NCBI GenBank assembly: GCA_004556165.1 | Contig: SFIR01000008.1 | Span: 1 to 59,249 of the forward strand | Direction of reading: 5' to 3' | DNA: 59,249 nucleotides | DNA from: Clostridiales bacterium | Lineage (GTDB): Bacteria > Bacillota > Clostridia > Christensenellales > CAG-138 | In this document: piece after piece, positions 9,004 through 17,714 of the stretch | Layout: the number at the start of each line of letters is the position of its first letter | Position numbering within the stretch: the first letter of the stretch is position 1 | Made by a program: the position numbers and the translations under genes | Notes under the pieces: generated by a model | The model's database searches: none | Seen by the model: the letters and a program-made list of their open reading frames with translations, nothing else | What the model was told of the DNA's origin: nothing

Positions 9004-9990
9004 TTACCTTAATCCGACTTTACGGTAAACTGCATCGACAGTCTTCTCCGCCGTCTCGGCTGCACGTTGAGCACCGTCTTTGATGATACGTTCAAGTTCA
9101 GCCCTGTCATTGAGAACTCTGTAATAGGTTTCCTGAACGGGTTTGATGACCTCAATTACGGAGTCGGCAACGGCAGTCTTGAGAGTGCCATAACCTGCCC
9201 CATCGAACTCACGGAGGGTCTCATCCATCGTCTTCCCGGTCATTGAGCAATAGATTGAAAGAAGGTTGTTCATTCCGGGACGACCGTCTTCATATGCTAT
9301 GCGTCCTTCACTGTCGGTCACAGCACGCTTGAACTTCTTGGTTATCACCGCAGGATCATCAAGTATTGAAATATACGAGTTGGGATTGGGATCCGACTTG
9401 CTCATTTTCTTTTCAGGGTCGGTAAGGCTCATTACCCTGCCGCCAATCTTAGGTATATATGGTTCGGGAACCTTGAAGGTCTCACCAAAAGCATTATTGA
9501 ACCTAATAGCAATGTTGCGCGCAAGCTCAACATGCTGCTTCTGATCGTTTCCGACAGGAACAACATCGGCCTGATAAAGGAGAATATCCCCTGCCATCAG
9601 TACCGGATAGGTAAACAGACCGGCATTGATATTGTCGGCATGCTTTGCGCTCTTATCCTTAAACTGAGTCATTCTATTAAGCTCGCCCATATAAGTGTTG
9701 CAATCAAGCACCCAAGCAAGCTCGGCATGCTGATGCACATCGCTCTGAATGAACAGCGGAGACTTCACAGGATCAATTCCGAACGCGATTATGAGAGCAG
9801 CCATGCTTAATGAGCGCTCGCGGAGCTCATCGGGGTTCTGCCTGACTGTCAACGCATGCATGTTTGCGACACAATAATAGCAGTCGTTTCCGTTCTGCAG
9901 AAGTTTCCAGTTGCGTAATGCACCGACATAATTGGCAAGAGTCGGTATGCCGCTCGGTTGAATTCCGCTCAGAATCACTTTATTTTCCAT
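9004..9990 (-). CDS. trpS: Tryptophan--tRNA ligase
   Basis: Class I aminoacyl-tRNA synthetase charging tRNA-Trp. The start at 9990 (protein MENKVILSGIQPSG, 328 residues) is chosen because an AGGAGG site lies 8-9 bases upstream; an earlier in-frame codon would put this site inside the gene. The ATP-binding HIGH-like loop is TLANY and the KMSKS loop is intact (KKMSKSDPN). No T-box leader is visible: only about 70 bases separate it from the kbl end. It has its own promoter overlapping a hairpin. Confidence 0.96.
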   Translation of the reverse strand: MENKVILSGIQPSGIPTLANYVGALRNWKLLQNGNDCYYCVANMHALTVRQNPDELRERSLSMAALIIAFGIDPVKSPLFIQSDVHQHAELAWVLDCNTYMGELNRMTQFKDKSAKHADNINAGLFTYPVLMAGDILLYQADVVPVGNDQKQHVELARNIAIRFNNAFGETFKVPEPYIPKIGGRVMSLTDPEKKMSKSDPNPNSYISILDDPAVITKKFKRAVTDSEGRIAYEDGRPGMNNLLSIYCSMTGKTMDETLREFDGAGYGTLKTAVADSVIEVIKPVQETYYRVLNDRAELERIIKDGAQRAAETAEKTVDAVYRKVGLR

Positions 9991-10020
9991 AGGATCTACC
10001 CTCCTAAATACAATTAACTT

Positions 10021-10049
10021 ATTATACACTCATTGGGCGGCTATTGCAA
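10021..10049 (-). promoter_or_regulatory. Candidate trpS promoter, -35 inside a hairpin loop
   Basis: On the minus strand TTGCAA (10044-10049) and TATAAT (10021-10026) are separated by 17 bases. The -35 element is in the loop of the 12-base-pair hairpin that follows kbl. Confidence 0.6.
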
Positions 10050-10061
10050 CCGCCCAATGAG
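10029..10061 (-). terminator. Hairpin after kbl, possible terminator
   Basis: A perfect 12-base-pair inverted repeat (CTCATTGGGCGG / CCGCCCAATGAG) with a 9-base loop lies about 30 bases after the kbl stop. It is not followed by a clear U tract, so it may act as a weak terminator, an RNA stabiliser or a control element for trpS. Confidence 0.5.
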
Positions 10062-10093
10062 CAAATCTTATAAAACTTATGCCGCAGGAAGGG

Positions 10094-11275
10094 TTAGATA
10101 CCCATTTCTTCTTTTACTTCCTTGAAGCAGCGTACTGCAAAATCGAGGTCTTCCTTCGAATGGCCTGCGGAAACCTGGGTACGGATCCTTGCCTTGCCCA
10201 TGGGTACAACGGGATAGCAGAAACCGACAACATAAACGCCCTTTTCGAGCATGCGGCGTGCAAACTCCTGGGCAACCTTCGCATCGTAGAGCATCACAGG
10301 AACGATGGGATGGGTGCTTTCGGGAACATCGAATCCGAGCTTTCCAAGCTCCTGACGGAAATAACGGGTATTCTCATGAACCTTGTCACGAAGAGCGGTG
10401 GATTCGGTCAGCATATCAATGACCTTGATGGATGCTGCACAGATAGCGGGAGCGAGGGTATTGGAGAAGAGGTAGGGACGGGACTTCTGACGTAGCAGGT
10501 CAACGATCTCCTGACGTGCGCAGGTATAGCCGCCGCTTGCACCGCCCATTGCCTTACCGAGGGTGCCGGTGATGATATCAACACGACCCATTACACCGCA
10601 AGCCTCAGCAGTTCCCCTGCCGTGCTCACCCATGAACCCGACTGCATGGCTGTCATCAACCATAACGAGTGCGCCGTATTCATCTGCGAGATCGCAGATA
10701 GCAGGAAGATTTGCAATAAAACCATCCATGGAGAATACTCCGTCGGTTGCAATCAGCTTAATACGGCAATCCTTTGCGGCTTCAAGCTGCGCGCGAAGAT
10801 CATCCATATCGTTGTTCTTATAGCGGAAACGGTTTGCCTTGCAGAGACGAACACCGTCAATGATGCTTGCATGGTTCAGTTCATCGGAAATAATTGCATC
10901 GTCCTTACCGAGAAGAGTCTCAAACAGACCGCCGTTAGCATCGAAGCAGGAAGAATAAAGGATGCAGTCATCGGTACCGATGAAATCTGCAAGCTTACGC
11001 TCAAGCTGCTTATGAATCTGCTGGGTGCCGCAGATGAATCGAACGGAAGAAAGGCCGAAGCCCCATTCATCATAGCTTGCCTTAGCAGCAGCAATCACCT
11101 CGGGATTGTTGGAAAGCCCAAGATAGTTATTTGCGCACATATTCAGAACGCCATTTGTCTTGGTGGTGTCAATGCGCGCACGCTGCGGAGTAGTGATGAT
11201 TCGCTCATCCTTATAGGTGCCTGCTTCCTTAATTGAAGCAAGCTCATTGCGGAAAATCTCATATGCCTGTTTCAT
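10094..11275 (-). CDS. kbl: Glycine C-acetyltransferase (2-amino-3-ketobutyrate CoA ligase)
   Basis: PLP enzyme of the alpha-oxoamine synthase family that splits 2-amino-3-ketobutyrate with CoA to glycine and acetyl-CoA, the second step of threonine degradation. The 393 residues are typical. The PLP lysine is in GTLGKAMGGASGGY, and the VDDSHAVGFMG motif binds cofactor. It lies 21 bases after tdh, whose product it consumes, so the pair forms a complete threonine-to-glycine route. Confidence 0.96.
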   Translation of the reverse strand: MKQAYEIFRNELASIKEAGTYKDERIITTPQRARIDTTKTNGVLNMCANNYLGLSNNPEVIAAAKASYDEWGFGLSSVRFICGTQQIHKQLERKLADFIGTDDCILYSSCFDANGGLFETLLGKDDAIISDELNHASIIDGVRLCKANRFRYKNNDMDDLRAQLEAAKDCRIKLIATDGVFSMDGFIANLPAICDLADEYGALVMVDDSHAVGFMGEHGRGTAEACGVMGRVDIITGTLGKAMGGASGGYTCARQEIVDLLRQKSRPYLFSNTLAPAICAASIKVIDMLTESTALRDKVHENTRYFRQELGKLGFDVPESTHPIVPVMLYDAKVAQEFARRMLEKGVYVVGFCYPVVPMGKARIRTQVSAGHSKEDLDFAVRCFKEVKEEMGI

Positions 11276-11296
11276 TGTAGTATCCTTTCAAATGAT

Positions 11297-12340
11297 TTAT
11301 TTAGTCCAATCAAGGACAACTTTACCACTCTGACCGCTCATCATGGCTTCAAAGCCCTTCTCATAATCGCGGTAATTGAACCTATGAGTAACCATAGGAG
11401 TAAGGTCAAGACCTGCTTCAATCATTGCCTGCATCTTGTACCAGGTTTCAAACATCTTTCTGCCGTAGATACCCTGCAGGGTGAGGCCCTTAAAGATAAT
11501 GTCATTCCAATCAACAACGGTTCCGGGGCCTGCTATGCCGAGGAGAGCAACCTTTCCGCCGTGACGCATGGACTTGATAAGCTGGTTGAGTGCGCCGCCG
11601 TTGCCGCTCATCTCAAGACCAACATCGAAACCCTCATGCATGTTAAGCTCCTTCATAACATCTTCGAGCTTCTCCTTAGCGACATTGACGGGACGGGTTG
11701 CACCGAGAGTCTTTGCAAGGTTAAGGCGGTATTCATTAACATCGGTAATAACAACATTGCGAGCACCGTTGTGCCTTACGATTGCAGCTGCCATCATGCC
11801 GATAGGACCTGCACCGGTGATAAGTACGTCTTCTCCGATGACATCAAACATCAATGCGGTATGAGTTGCGTTGCCATACGCATCAAAGAAGGAGATAATG
11901 TCGTCAGGAATATTATTCTTATCCATCGGAACAACATTGCTTGCAGGAATGCAGAGGTATTCGGCAAATGCACCGTCGCGCTCAACGCCGACGCCGCGGG
12001 TGTGCTCGCACCACTGACCGTTGCCGCTGCGGCAGTTCCTGCACTGGCCGCATACAATATGGCCTTCGCCGGAAACGCGCTGACCGACATAAAGGCCGGT
12101 TACGCCTTCTCCGAGCTCTGCAATCTCGCCGACATACTCATGGCCGACTACAACGGGAGGGGTAAGGTGCTGCTGAGACCAATTATCCCAGTTGTAGATA
12201 TGTACATCAGTACCGCAGATTGCGGTCTTGCGAATCTTTATGAGAACTTCGCCCATTTTCGGTTCGGGTACGGGGACCTTCATAAGGGTCAGGCCTTTAC
12301 CGGCTTCGGTCTTGACAAGGGCGTCCATCATTTTAATCAT
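11297..12340 (-). CDS. tdh: L-threonine 3-dehydrogenase
   Basis: Zinc-dependent medium-chain dehydrogenase oxidising threonine to 2-amino-3-ketobutyrate with NAD. The 347 residues show the catalytic zinc site (AICGTDVH and GHEYVGE), the structural four-cysteine zinc lobe (CGQCRNC...C, about residues 97-112), and a Rossmann GAGPIGMMAAA. A GGAGG site lies 10 bases before the ATG. It is the middle gene of the aminotransferase-tdh-kbl operon, with only 34 bases from the gene upstream. Confidence 0.96.
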   Translation of the reverse strand: MIKMMDALVKTEAGKGLTLMKVPVPEPKMGEVLIKIRKTAICGTDVHIYNWDNWSQQHLTPPVVVGHEYVGEIAELGEGVTGLYVGQRVSGEGHIVCGQCRNCRSGNGQWCEHTRGVGVERDGAFAEYLCIPASNVVPMDKNNIPDDIISFFDAYGNATHTALMFDVIGEDVLITGAGPIGMMAAAIVRHNGARNVVITDVNEYRLNLAKTLGATRPVNVAKEKLEDVMKELNMHEGFDVGLEMSGNGGALNQLIKSMRHGGKVALLGIAGPGTVVDWNDIIFKGLTLQGIYGRKMFETWYKMQAMIEAGLDLTPMVTHRFNYRDYEKGFEAMMSGQSGKVVLDWTK

Positions 12341-12374
12341 AATAATTGCCTCCGAATAAGTTTATATGAATTTA

Positions 12375-13646
12375 TTAACTAAGCAGCTTTTCGCATGCCG
12401 CGAGCTTAATGCAAACACAGAGAACCTGCATTGCTTTTTCAAGCTCGTTAAGCGGCGGAAAGCTGGGTGCAATCCTGAGATTACTGTCATTAGGGTCATT
12501 TTTATACGGGAAAGTTGCTCCGGCGCCGGTCATGACAACACCCGCTTCCTTGCAAAGCTGGTGAACGCGCTTAGCACAGCCGTTCATAACGTACAGACTT
12601 ACAAAATAACCGCCTTTGGGTTTTGACCATGTTGCAATGCCGAGCGGCGCAATATCATTCTCAAGCGCAGCAATAACAGCATCAAACTTGGGCTTAAGAA
12701 TAGCAGCATGTTTGCGCATATGGGCAAGCACGCCGTCAGCATCCTTGAAAAACCGAACATGGCGGAGCTGATTCACCTTATCGTAGCTTATCGCCTGAGC
12801 AGCGAGCAGCTTCTTCATGTATTCCATATTTGCTTCACTGCACGCAAAGCAAGAAATGCCGGCTCCCGGGAAAGTGATTTTTGAGGTAGATGCAAATTCA
12901 AACGGCATATCGGGATTGCCGGCCTTTTCACATGCAGAAAGAATATCTGTAAACGGAACAAACTCTCCGTCAAATTCATGAACGCAATATGCATTATCCC
13001 AAATAAGGGTAAAATCCTTTGCGGCAGGCTTCATTGAAGCAATTCTTTCGATGGTCTTATCGGAATAAACAACACCCGAGGGATTTGCATATTTGGGAAC
13101 GCACCACATGCCTTTAACGGTTTCATCCTTAATAAGCTCCTCAACGACATTCATATCAGGACCGTCATCAAGAAGCGGAACGGTAATCATTTCCATACCG
13201 AAGGACTCGGAAATAGTGAAGTGGCGATCGTAGCCCGGAGCAGGACAAAGGAATTTAACTTTGTCAAGACGCGACCAAGGCTTGTCTGAATGCAGGAGAC
13301 CATGAGTATATGCCTTAGCAATAAGATCGTACATCAAAGAAAGGCTGGAGCTGCCCCCCATGAAAACCTGTTCAAGCTTTACGCCGAGAATATCAGCGAA
13401 CAATCTGCGGCAGGAAGGCAAGCCCATCAACTCACCGTAGTTTCGGGCCTCGACTCCGCAGTCAACAGTATCATCCGGATCAATCTGCATATTCAGCAAC
13501 CCGTTCGAGAGGTCAAGCTGGTCACGGCCGGGCTTTCCCCTTGCCATATTCAAAGACAGTTTTTGCGCTTTCAGCTCTTCATACAGAGCTTTTTGCTGAG
13601 CATAAAACTCATTAAGCTGTTGACGATCCATGTCGTTGAGCTTCAT
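12375..13646 (-). CDS. Aspartate aminotransferase-like PLP enzyme (Asp_aminotransf family)
   Basis: Fold-type I aminotransferase of about 423 residues. It resembles the aspartate aminotransferase subgroup also found in actinobacteria (Pfam Asp_aminotransf, PF12897), with the early motif NMARGKPGRDQLDLSNGLL, PKYANPSGVVYS, and the PLP lysine in ASTSKITFPGAG. The start at 13646 is preferred because AAAGGA lies 11 bases upstream; the frame is open further left without a ribosome binding site. It heads the operon with tdh and kbl and is driven by a consensus promoter. The substrate is not certain. Confidence 0.88.
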   Translation of the reverse strand: MKLNDMDRQQLNEFYAQQKALYEELKAQKLSLNMARGKPGRDQLDLSNGLLNMQIDPDDTVDCGVEARNYGELMGLPSCRRLFADILGVKLEQVFMGGSSSLSLMYDLIAKAYTHGLLHSDKPWSRLDKVKFLCPAPGYDRHFTISESFGMEMITVPLLDDGPDMNVVEELIKDETVKGMWCVPKYANPSGVVYSDKTIERIASMKPAAKDFTLIWDNAYCVHEFDGEFVPFTDILSACEKAGNPDMPFEFASTSKITFPGAGISCFACSEANMEYMKKLLAAQAISYDKVNQLRHVRFFKDADGVLAHMRKHAAILKPKFDAVIAALENDIAPLGIATWSKPKGGYFVSLYVMNGCAKRVHQLCKEAGVVMTGAGATFPYKNDPNDSNLRIAPSFPPLNELEKAMQVLCVCIKLAACEKLLS

Positions 13647-13703
13647 AGAATAAAATATCCTTTCGTCCGTCGGCACAGAGCCGAACAAAATTCCTACTTA
13701 AAA

Positions 13704-13732
13704 ATTATAGTACTTTATCCTTTTTATGTCAA
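13704..13732 (-). promoter_or_regulatory. Consensus sigma-A promoter of the aminotransferase-tdh-kbl operon
   Basis: A perfect TTGACA (13727-13732) and perfect TATAAT (13704-13709) on the minus strand, separated by exactly 17 bases. It should be a strong vegetative promoter. Confidence 0.88.
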
Positions 13733-13761
13733 TCGAAATAAGGATTATTGATGAGATTTTT

Positions 13762-13790
13762 TTGTATTTTTGCACGAAATTTGGTATAAT
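13762..13790 (+). promoter_or_regulatory. Candidate sigma-A promoter of the sirtuin gene
   Basis: TTGTAT (13762-13767), 17 bases, TATAAT (13785-13790), 30 bases before the sirtuin start. It is divergent from the aminotransferase promoter. Confidence 0.7.
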
Positions 13791-13820
13791 AGACAAAACA
13801 AGTTTAATCCGGAGGCTTGA

Positions 13821-14555
13821 ATGGATAGTTATATTTCGAAACTTGCCGAACTTATATCAGCCGGTAGCCGCATAGTATTTTTCGGAGGAGCGGGAGTATC
13901 CACCGAAAGCGGAATACCCGACTTCAGAAGTGAAGACGGGGTTTTCAGCGCAATAAGAAAGTACGGGTATCCACCCGAGGAGCTTCTATCCCACAGTTTT
14001 TTTGCAAGAAAACCCGATATTTTTTACAGGTACTATAAAGAGCTTCTGATGAGCACAGATGCCAAGCCGAATGACGCACATATTGCGCTTGCTCAGCTTG
14101 AGCAAATGGGAAAGCTCTCCGCTGTTGTTACTCAAAATATCGACGGACTTCATCAGAAAGCCGGGAGCAAAAACGTATTTGAGCTGCATGGCTCGATACA
14201 CAGGAACTATTGCATGAAATGCCATCGTTTTTTTGATGCAGAATACGTTAAGAATCATAGCGGCATCCCCTACTGTCCCTGCGGCGGAATGATAAAGCCC
14301 GATGTTGTGCTATACGAAGAAGCGTTGGATCCCGATGTAATGCGAGGCGCTGCAAAGCATATCCAAAATGCCGATATGCTGATAATCGGCGGCACATCTC
14401 TTCAGGTCTATCCTGCCGCCGGATTTATTGACTGCTACTCAGGCAACAAACTTGTGCTGATAAACAAGAGCCGGACACCATATGACGGACGCGCCGATCT
14501 TGTAATCAATGCTCCTATTGGTCAGGTTTTCAGGCAGGTAATGGAATCACTATAA
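13821..14555 (+). CDS. cobB: NAD-dependent protein deacylase, Sir2 family
   Basis: Sirtuin removing acyl groups from protein lysines with NAD. The 244 residues carry all key motifs: GAGVSTESGIPDFRS (NAD binding, about residues 23-37), TQNIDGLH and the catalytic histidine in FELHGS, a structural zinc knuckle (CMKC and CPCG), and GGTSLQVYPAAG. A GGAGG site precedes the ATG. It is transcribed alone between two divergent or convergent units. Such enzymes often regulate acetyl-CoA metabolism, but no target gene is adjacent. Confidence 0.94.
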   Translation: MDSYISKLAELISAGSRIVFFGGAGVSTESGIPDFRSEDGVFSAIRKYGYPPEELLSHSFFARKPDIFYRYYKELLMSTDAKPNDAHIALAQLEQMGKLSAVVTQNIDGLHQKAGSKNVFELHGSIHRNYCMKCHRFFDAEYVKNHSGIPYCPCGGMIKPDVVLYEEALDPDVMRGAAKHIQNADMLIIGGTSLQVYPAAGFIDCYSGNKLVLINKSRTPYDGRADLVINAPIGQVFRQVMESL

Positions 14556-14561
14556 AAAATG

Positions 14562-14583
14562 AGCAGCCGAGCGATCGGCTGCT
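14562..14583. terminator. Bidirectional terminator between sirtuin and PIN-TRAM genes
   Basis: Perfect 9-base stem AGCAGCCGA / TCGGCTGCT with a GCGA loop. On the minus strand it is followed by CATTTTTTATAG. It separates two convergent genes. Confidence 0.82.
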
Positions 14584-14605
14584 GCATTCATATTATAATC
14601 GTTTT

Positions 14606-15676
14606 TTATTCTTTGAGTTTAGCAAATACCATTCGCCCTGCCGAGGTTTGAAGAACGCTTGTTACTACTGCGGAAACCTGCTGCCCGATTAAGGATCTCG
14701 CACCATCGACAACTATCATCGTACCGTCATCGAAATACGCAACGCCCTGATTGAGCTCCTTACCCTCCTTTACGATGGTAAGTACAAGCTCTTCACCTGC
14801 CGCAACACTTATTTTCAATGCGTTTGACAGATCATTAACGTTGAATACAGGTATGCTCTGAACGGAACATACCTTATTGAGGTTATAGTCGGTAGTTACA
14901 ATCATCGCGTGATGATCCAGCGCGAATTTTATAAGCTTGGCATCGGCATCTGCAATATCGGGATAGTCATCTTCGCTGATTTCAATCTGCATTTCTTCCT
15001 GCATCTTTTCCAAAATAGCTAATCCCCTTTTGCCCCTTGTGCGCTTCAGAGCATCGGAGCTATCAGATATACGCCAAAGTTCATCAATGATGAATTTCGG
15101 AACGATAATCGAACCTTCGACAATTCCGGTCTTCATGACATCATAAAATCTACCGTCAACAAATGCGGATGTATCGAGAACCTTTGCCATGGCTTCCGAT
15201 TTATCGGAGTTCTTGTCTCCTCTCTTGAACCATTTGGGGATGTTGATTTCCTTTATCCTCTTAGTCGGAACTTTCCAGCCTATATACCCGCATACTAAGA
15301 AGACTGCAACGCTGCAGATAGTTCCCAATATTTCTGGTTTTATCATTCTGGTCAGCGAACTGATCAGCCAAGCTATTACAAGCCCAACAATCAAACCGAT
15401 GATGCCCAGGAAAGCCTCGGCAATCGGCATTTCGGTGAAAGTTTTCAGAAGCTTTTTTGTTATCAGACGGTACAGTTTAATCAGATACGGAGTAATGAAG
15501 AAACCAACGCATCCGAATGCGATTGCAAGCACTGAATAGACACAAATCGACAGCCAAGACTGAGTTTCCGGCGGAATTGAGTCAAAAAAGCTCCTTGTAA
15601 CAATAAAATCAGCTATACTTAGGCCAATAGCGATTCCGAGAATGGCAAAAACAATTCTGGCAATTCGTTTAGACAC
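14606..15676 (-). CDS. PIN and TRAM domain membrane protein (YacL-like)
   Basis: A 356-residue protein with four predicted membrane helices (about residues 7-25, 42-65, 88-110, 117-135). A PIN ribonuclease-like domain follows, with acidic residues in DTSAFVDGRF, IIDELW, DADAK and TTDYN. A C-terminal TRAM domain (about 295-352) is likely to bind RNA. The length and order match YacL-type proteins of Bacillota. It lies 22 bases downstream of carD. Its cellular role is unknown; a membrane-attached RNA nuclease is an inference. Confidence 0.88.
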   Translation of the reverse strand: MSKRIARIVFAILGIAIGLSIADFIVTRSFFDSIPPETQSWLSICVYSVLAIAFGCVGFFITPYLIKLYRLITKKLLKTFTEMPIAEAFLGIIGLIVGLVIAWLISSLTRMIKPEILGTICSVAVFLVCGYIGWKVPTKRIKEINIPKWFKRGDKNSDKSEAMAKVLDTSAFVDGRFYDVMKTGIVEGSIIVPKFIIDELWRISDSSDALKRTRGKRGLAILEKMQEEMQIEISEDDYPDIADADAKLIKFALDHHAMIVTTDYNLNKVCSVQSIPVFNVNDLSNALKISVAAGEELVLTIVKEGKELNQGVAYFDDGTMIVVDGARSLIGQQVSAVVTSVLQTSAGRMVFAKLKE

Positions 15677-15698
15677 TTAAAAATCTCCTACAATCATC

Positions 15699-16196
15699 TT
15701 AAAGTGACTTGCGGATCGAATCAATCCTGGTATCAATAAGCTTTGTGATCACAGACTCATCGATAGAAAGTACATAGGTTAACTCGCTGACAAGAGTTTT
15801 AATTGACGCATCGAGTATGCGATGTTCGCCGGTCGAAAGCCCTCGGTATCCGCTTCGGGTAGATAAAGTAATTATTACATCTATTGTCTTCAGAGGATCT
15901 CCCGAATTAAGCTGCGACGTGATATACTGTCTGCGTTTCTCCCAATCCGAACTCAAGTTAATCGGTGATGCAAGCGAAATATAATCAATGGCATGTCTGC
16001 ATTCATCCGCCGAAAGAACATAGCGCAAGCCTAATTCTTCTGCACCTGCGACAGGAACCATTGTTACTATACGCCCTTCCTCAAAGCGAAGAACATAATA
16101 ATCACTCAGTTCACCAAGTGCACTGCTTTTTTTAATCGACTCAATTTTACCGATGCCATGCATTGGATAACACACAACATCGCCGACGGAATACAT
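15699..16196 (-). CDS. carD: CarD-family transcription regulator
   Basis: A 165-residue CarD/CdnL-like protein that binds the RNA polymerase beta subunit and stabilises open promoter complexes. The N-terminal RNA-polymerase-interacting domain starts MYSVGDVVCYPMHGIGKIE. The C-terminal helical DNA-binding part includes GEHRILDASIKTLVSEL. It is co-oriented with deoD 23 bases upstream and with the PIN-TRAM gene downstream. In many clostridia carD and the PIN-TRAM gene are next to ispD-ispF; here those lie about 5 kb to the right. Confidence 0.92.
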   Translation of the reverse strand: MYSVGDVVCYPMHGIGKIESIKKSSALGELSDYYVLRFEEGRIVTMVPVAGAEELGLRYVLSADECRHAIDYISLASPINLSSDWEKRRQYITSQLNSGDPLKTIDVIITLSTRSGYRGLSTGEHRILDASIKTLVSELTYVLSIDESVITKLIDTRIDSIRKSL

Positions 16197-16219
16197 GCCT
16201 GCCCCCTTGAAATAATATT

Positions 16220-16930
16220 TTACGCAATATCAAGTGCGATTTTTATCATAGTATTAAACGAATTCTGGCGTTCCTCCGCGGTGCAGTCACTACCTGGGTT
16301 AAACGGATTATCTGAAATCGTGCAGATGCAAAGAGCTTCCTTCCCTGCTCTTGCTGCATTGCAATACAATGCGGCGCCTTCCATTTCAACAGCAAGTACG
16401 CCCATTTTCTGCCAATCCTTTAGGCTTAATGCGTCATCATAGAAGCAGTCAGAGGAAAGCAAATTACCGACCATATATCGCACGCCCTCTTTTTCGGCGG
16501 CAGAAACAGCCTTGCAGACCAGATCATAGCTTGCAATAGGAGCATATGTTCCGGGAAGCCTGAACTGAGAAGCATAGTTGGAATTTGTGCATGCGCCCAT
16601 ACCAATGACAATATCACGGACATTCAAACCCGGATGAACTGCTCCCGCAGAGCCTACGCGAATAATCCGCTTTACGTTATAAAAATTGAAGAGCTCATAG
16701 GAATAAATGCCGATGGACGGAATTCCCATACCGCTTGCCATAACGGAAACGCGTTTCCCGTTATAGAAGCCTGTATAGCCCTGTACGCCGCGAACATCAT
16801 TGACAAGAACCGCATCGGTTAAGAACGTTTCGGCAATATGCCTGGCCCTTTTAGGATCGCCGGGCATAAGTACGGTATCTGCAAAATCGCCGAGCTTGGC
16901 GGTAATATGAGGAGTGGGAATATTAGCCAT
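16220..16930 (-). CDS. deoD: Purine nucleoside phosphorylase, DeoD type
   Basis: Phosphorolysis of purine (deoxy)nucleosides for salvage. The 236 residues match the hexameric DeoD family, with MPGDPKRARHIAETFL at the N-terminus, GMGIPSIGIYSYEL, the RVGSAGAV phosphate-site motif, and AVEMEGAALYCNAA for ribose binding. A GGAGGAATTGA site precedes the ATG, and a good promoter lies about 80 bases upstream. It is followed closely by carD. Confidence 0.96.
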   Translation of the reverse strand: MANIPTPHITAKLGDFADTVLMPGDPKRARHIAETFLTDAVLVNDVRGVQGYTGFYNGKRVSVMASGMGIPSIGIYSYELFNFYNVKRIIRVGSAGAVHPGLNVRDIVIGMGACTNSNYASQFRLPGTYAPIASYDLVCKAVSAAEKEGVRYMVGNLLSSDCFYDDALSLKDWQKMGVLAVEMEGAALYCNAARAGKEALCICTISDNPFNPGSDCTAEERQNSFNTMIKIALDIA

Positions 16931-17008
16931 AAAATCAATTCCTCCAGAATCAAGTAATGTTTTCCAATCTATGAAGTGTACAGCTTTTAACTATACATTT
17001 CCAAACTT

Positions 17009-17037
17009 ATTATATCAAATTGTGCATAGCAAATCAA
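17009..17037 (-). promoter_or_regulatory. Promoter of deoD-carD-PIN/TRAM
   Basis: On the minus strand TTGATT (17032-17037), 17 bases, TATAAT (17009-17014). A TGA just before TATAAT gives an extended -10. It lies back-to-back with the promoter of the gene to the right. Confidence 0.75.
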
Positions 17038-17075
17038 CCGGAAACATGTGATATATTATCCGTATGCTAAAGAAA

Positions 17076-17105
17076 TTGACTTTCACTCTTACCGTATGGT
17101 ATAAT
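17076..17105 (+). promoter_or_regulatory. Promoter of the membrane protein-decarboxylase-holB-ricT genes
   Basis: TTGACT (17076-17081), 18 bases, TATAAT (17100-17105), with an extended TGG before the -10. It is 28 bases upstream of the first gene's start. Confidence 0.8.
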
Positions 17106-17132
17106 CAATTTATTAATAATTCGGAGGGAATT

Positions 17133-17714
17133 ATGTATCAGCAAAGTGTTGACAAAGCAAGCTTATCCGCAAAGAAAGACTTGATTTTTTTCATCATTCT
17201 TATCGTAACTTTTTTTGTCTGTGGTGCTATTATGCTGTATCTTGAAAATGTACTGAACAGCCATATCCCTCGTTATGTTTTCATTGCAGCAGTTCTGATA
17301 GGGATCTACATTTTTTACAGGCTCAGACTTATAGGTTTTCGATACACAGTATTTTACAAAGAGCTTGAACCGATCTATGATCCAAGGTTTGATGCCTTCA
17401 AGCCTGTTGAAAGCTATCCGTATCCTGTCGGTACGTTGATTTTTGAGCGCATCGTCAGTGCAAAAGGCACGATTATCAAGAAGTTGGATGTTCGTGATAT
17501 TATTTCATTTGAAAAATACGATCGCAATTCAAAATATGAAACAAAATCTGTCTATTGCCTGACTGCCGGAAAAGACGCGGAAGCATACTCACTGGTTTTT
17601 CGTGACGGAGAAAAGGAAAGCATGATCATCTTTTCTCCTGACAGCGAATTTATTCAGCACATAAACGATCTCATCCTGCAAGGAACTTCTGATGAACCTA
17701 AAGATGCCGAGTAA
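17133..17714 (+). CDS. Unrecognised two-helix membrane protein
   Basis: I do not recognise the family. The start at 17133 (MYQQSVDKASL, 193 residues) follows a perfect GGAGGG; upstream in-frame codons overlap the promoter. Two membrane helices are predicted at about residues 18-40 and 47-65. A soluble C-terminal domain of about 125 residues follows, rich in beta strands and resembling a pleckstrin-like fold by pattern only. Its end overlaps the next gene by 23 bases, so it is translationally linked to the decarboxylase. Confidence 0.75.
   Translation: MYQQSVDKASLSAKKDLIFFIILIVTFFVCGAIMLYLENVLNSHIPRYVFIAAVLIGIYIFYRLRLIGFRYTVFYKELEPIYDPRFDAFKPVESYPYPVGTLIFERIVSAKGTIIKKLDVRDIISFEKYDRNSKYETKSVYCLTAGKDAEAYSLVFRDGEKESMIIFSPDSEFIQHINDLILQGTSDEPKDAE

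Noticed and set aside
9991..10093. T-box riboswitch before trpS
   Set aside because: The leader is too short and lacks the T-box sequence and antiterminator; only a hairpin and a promoter are seen. The same holds for asnS.
11384..12382. A 332-codon frame on the plus strand opposite tdh
   Set aside because: It is a mirror of the tdh coding strand; tdh has complete motifs, a ribosome binding site and an operon context, and the opposite frame resembles no protein.
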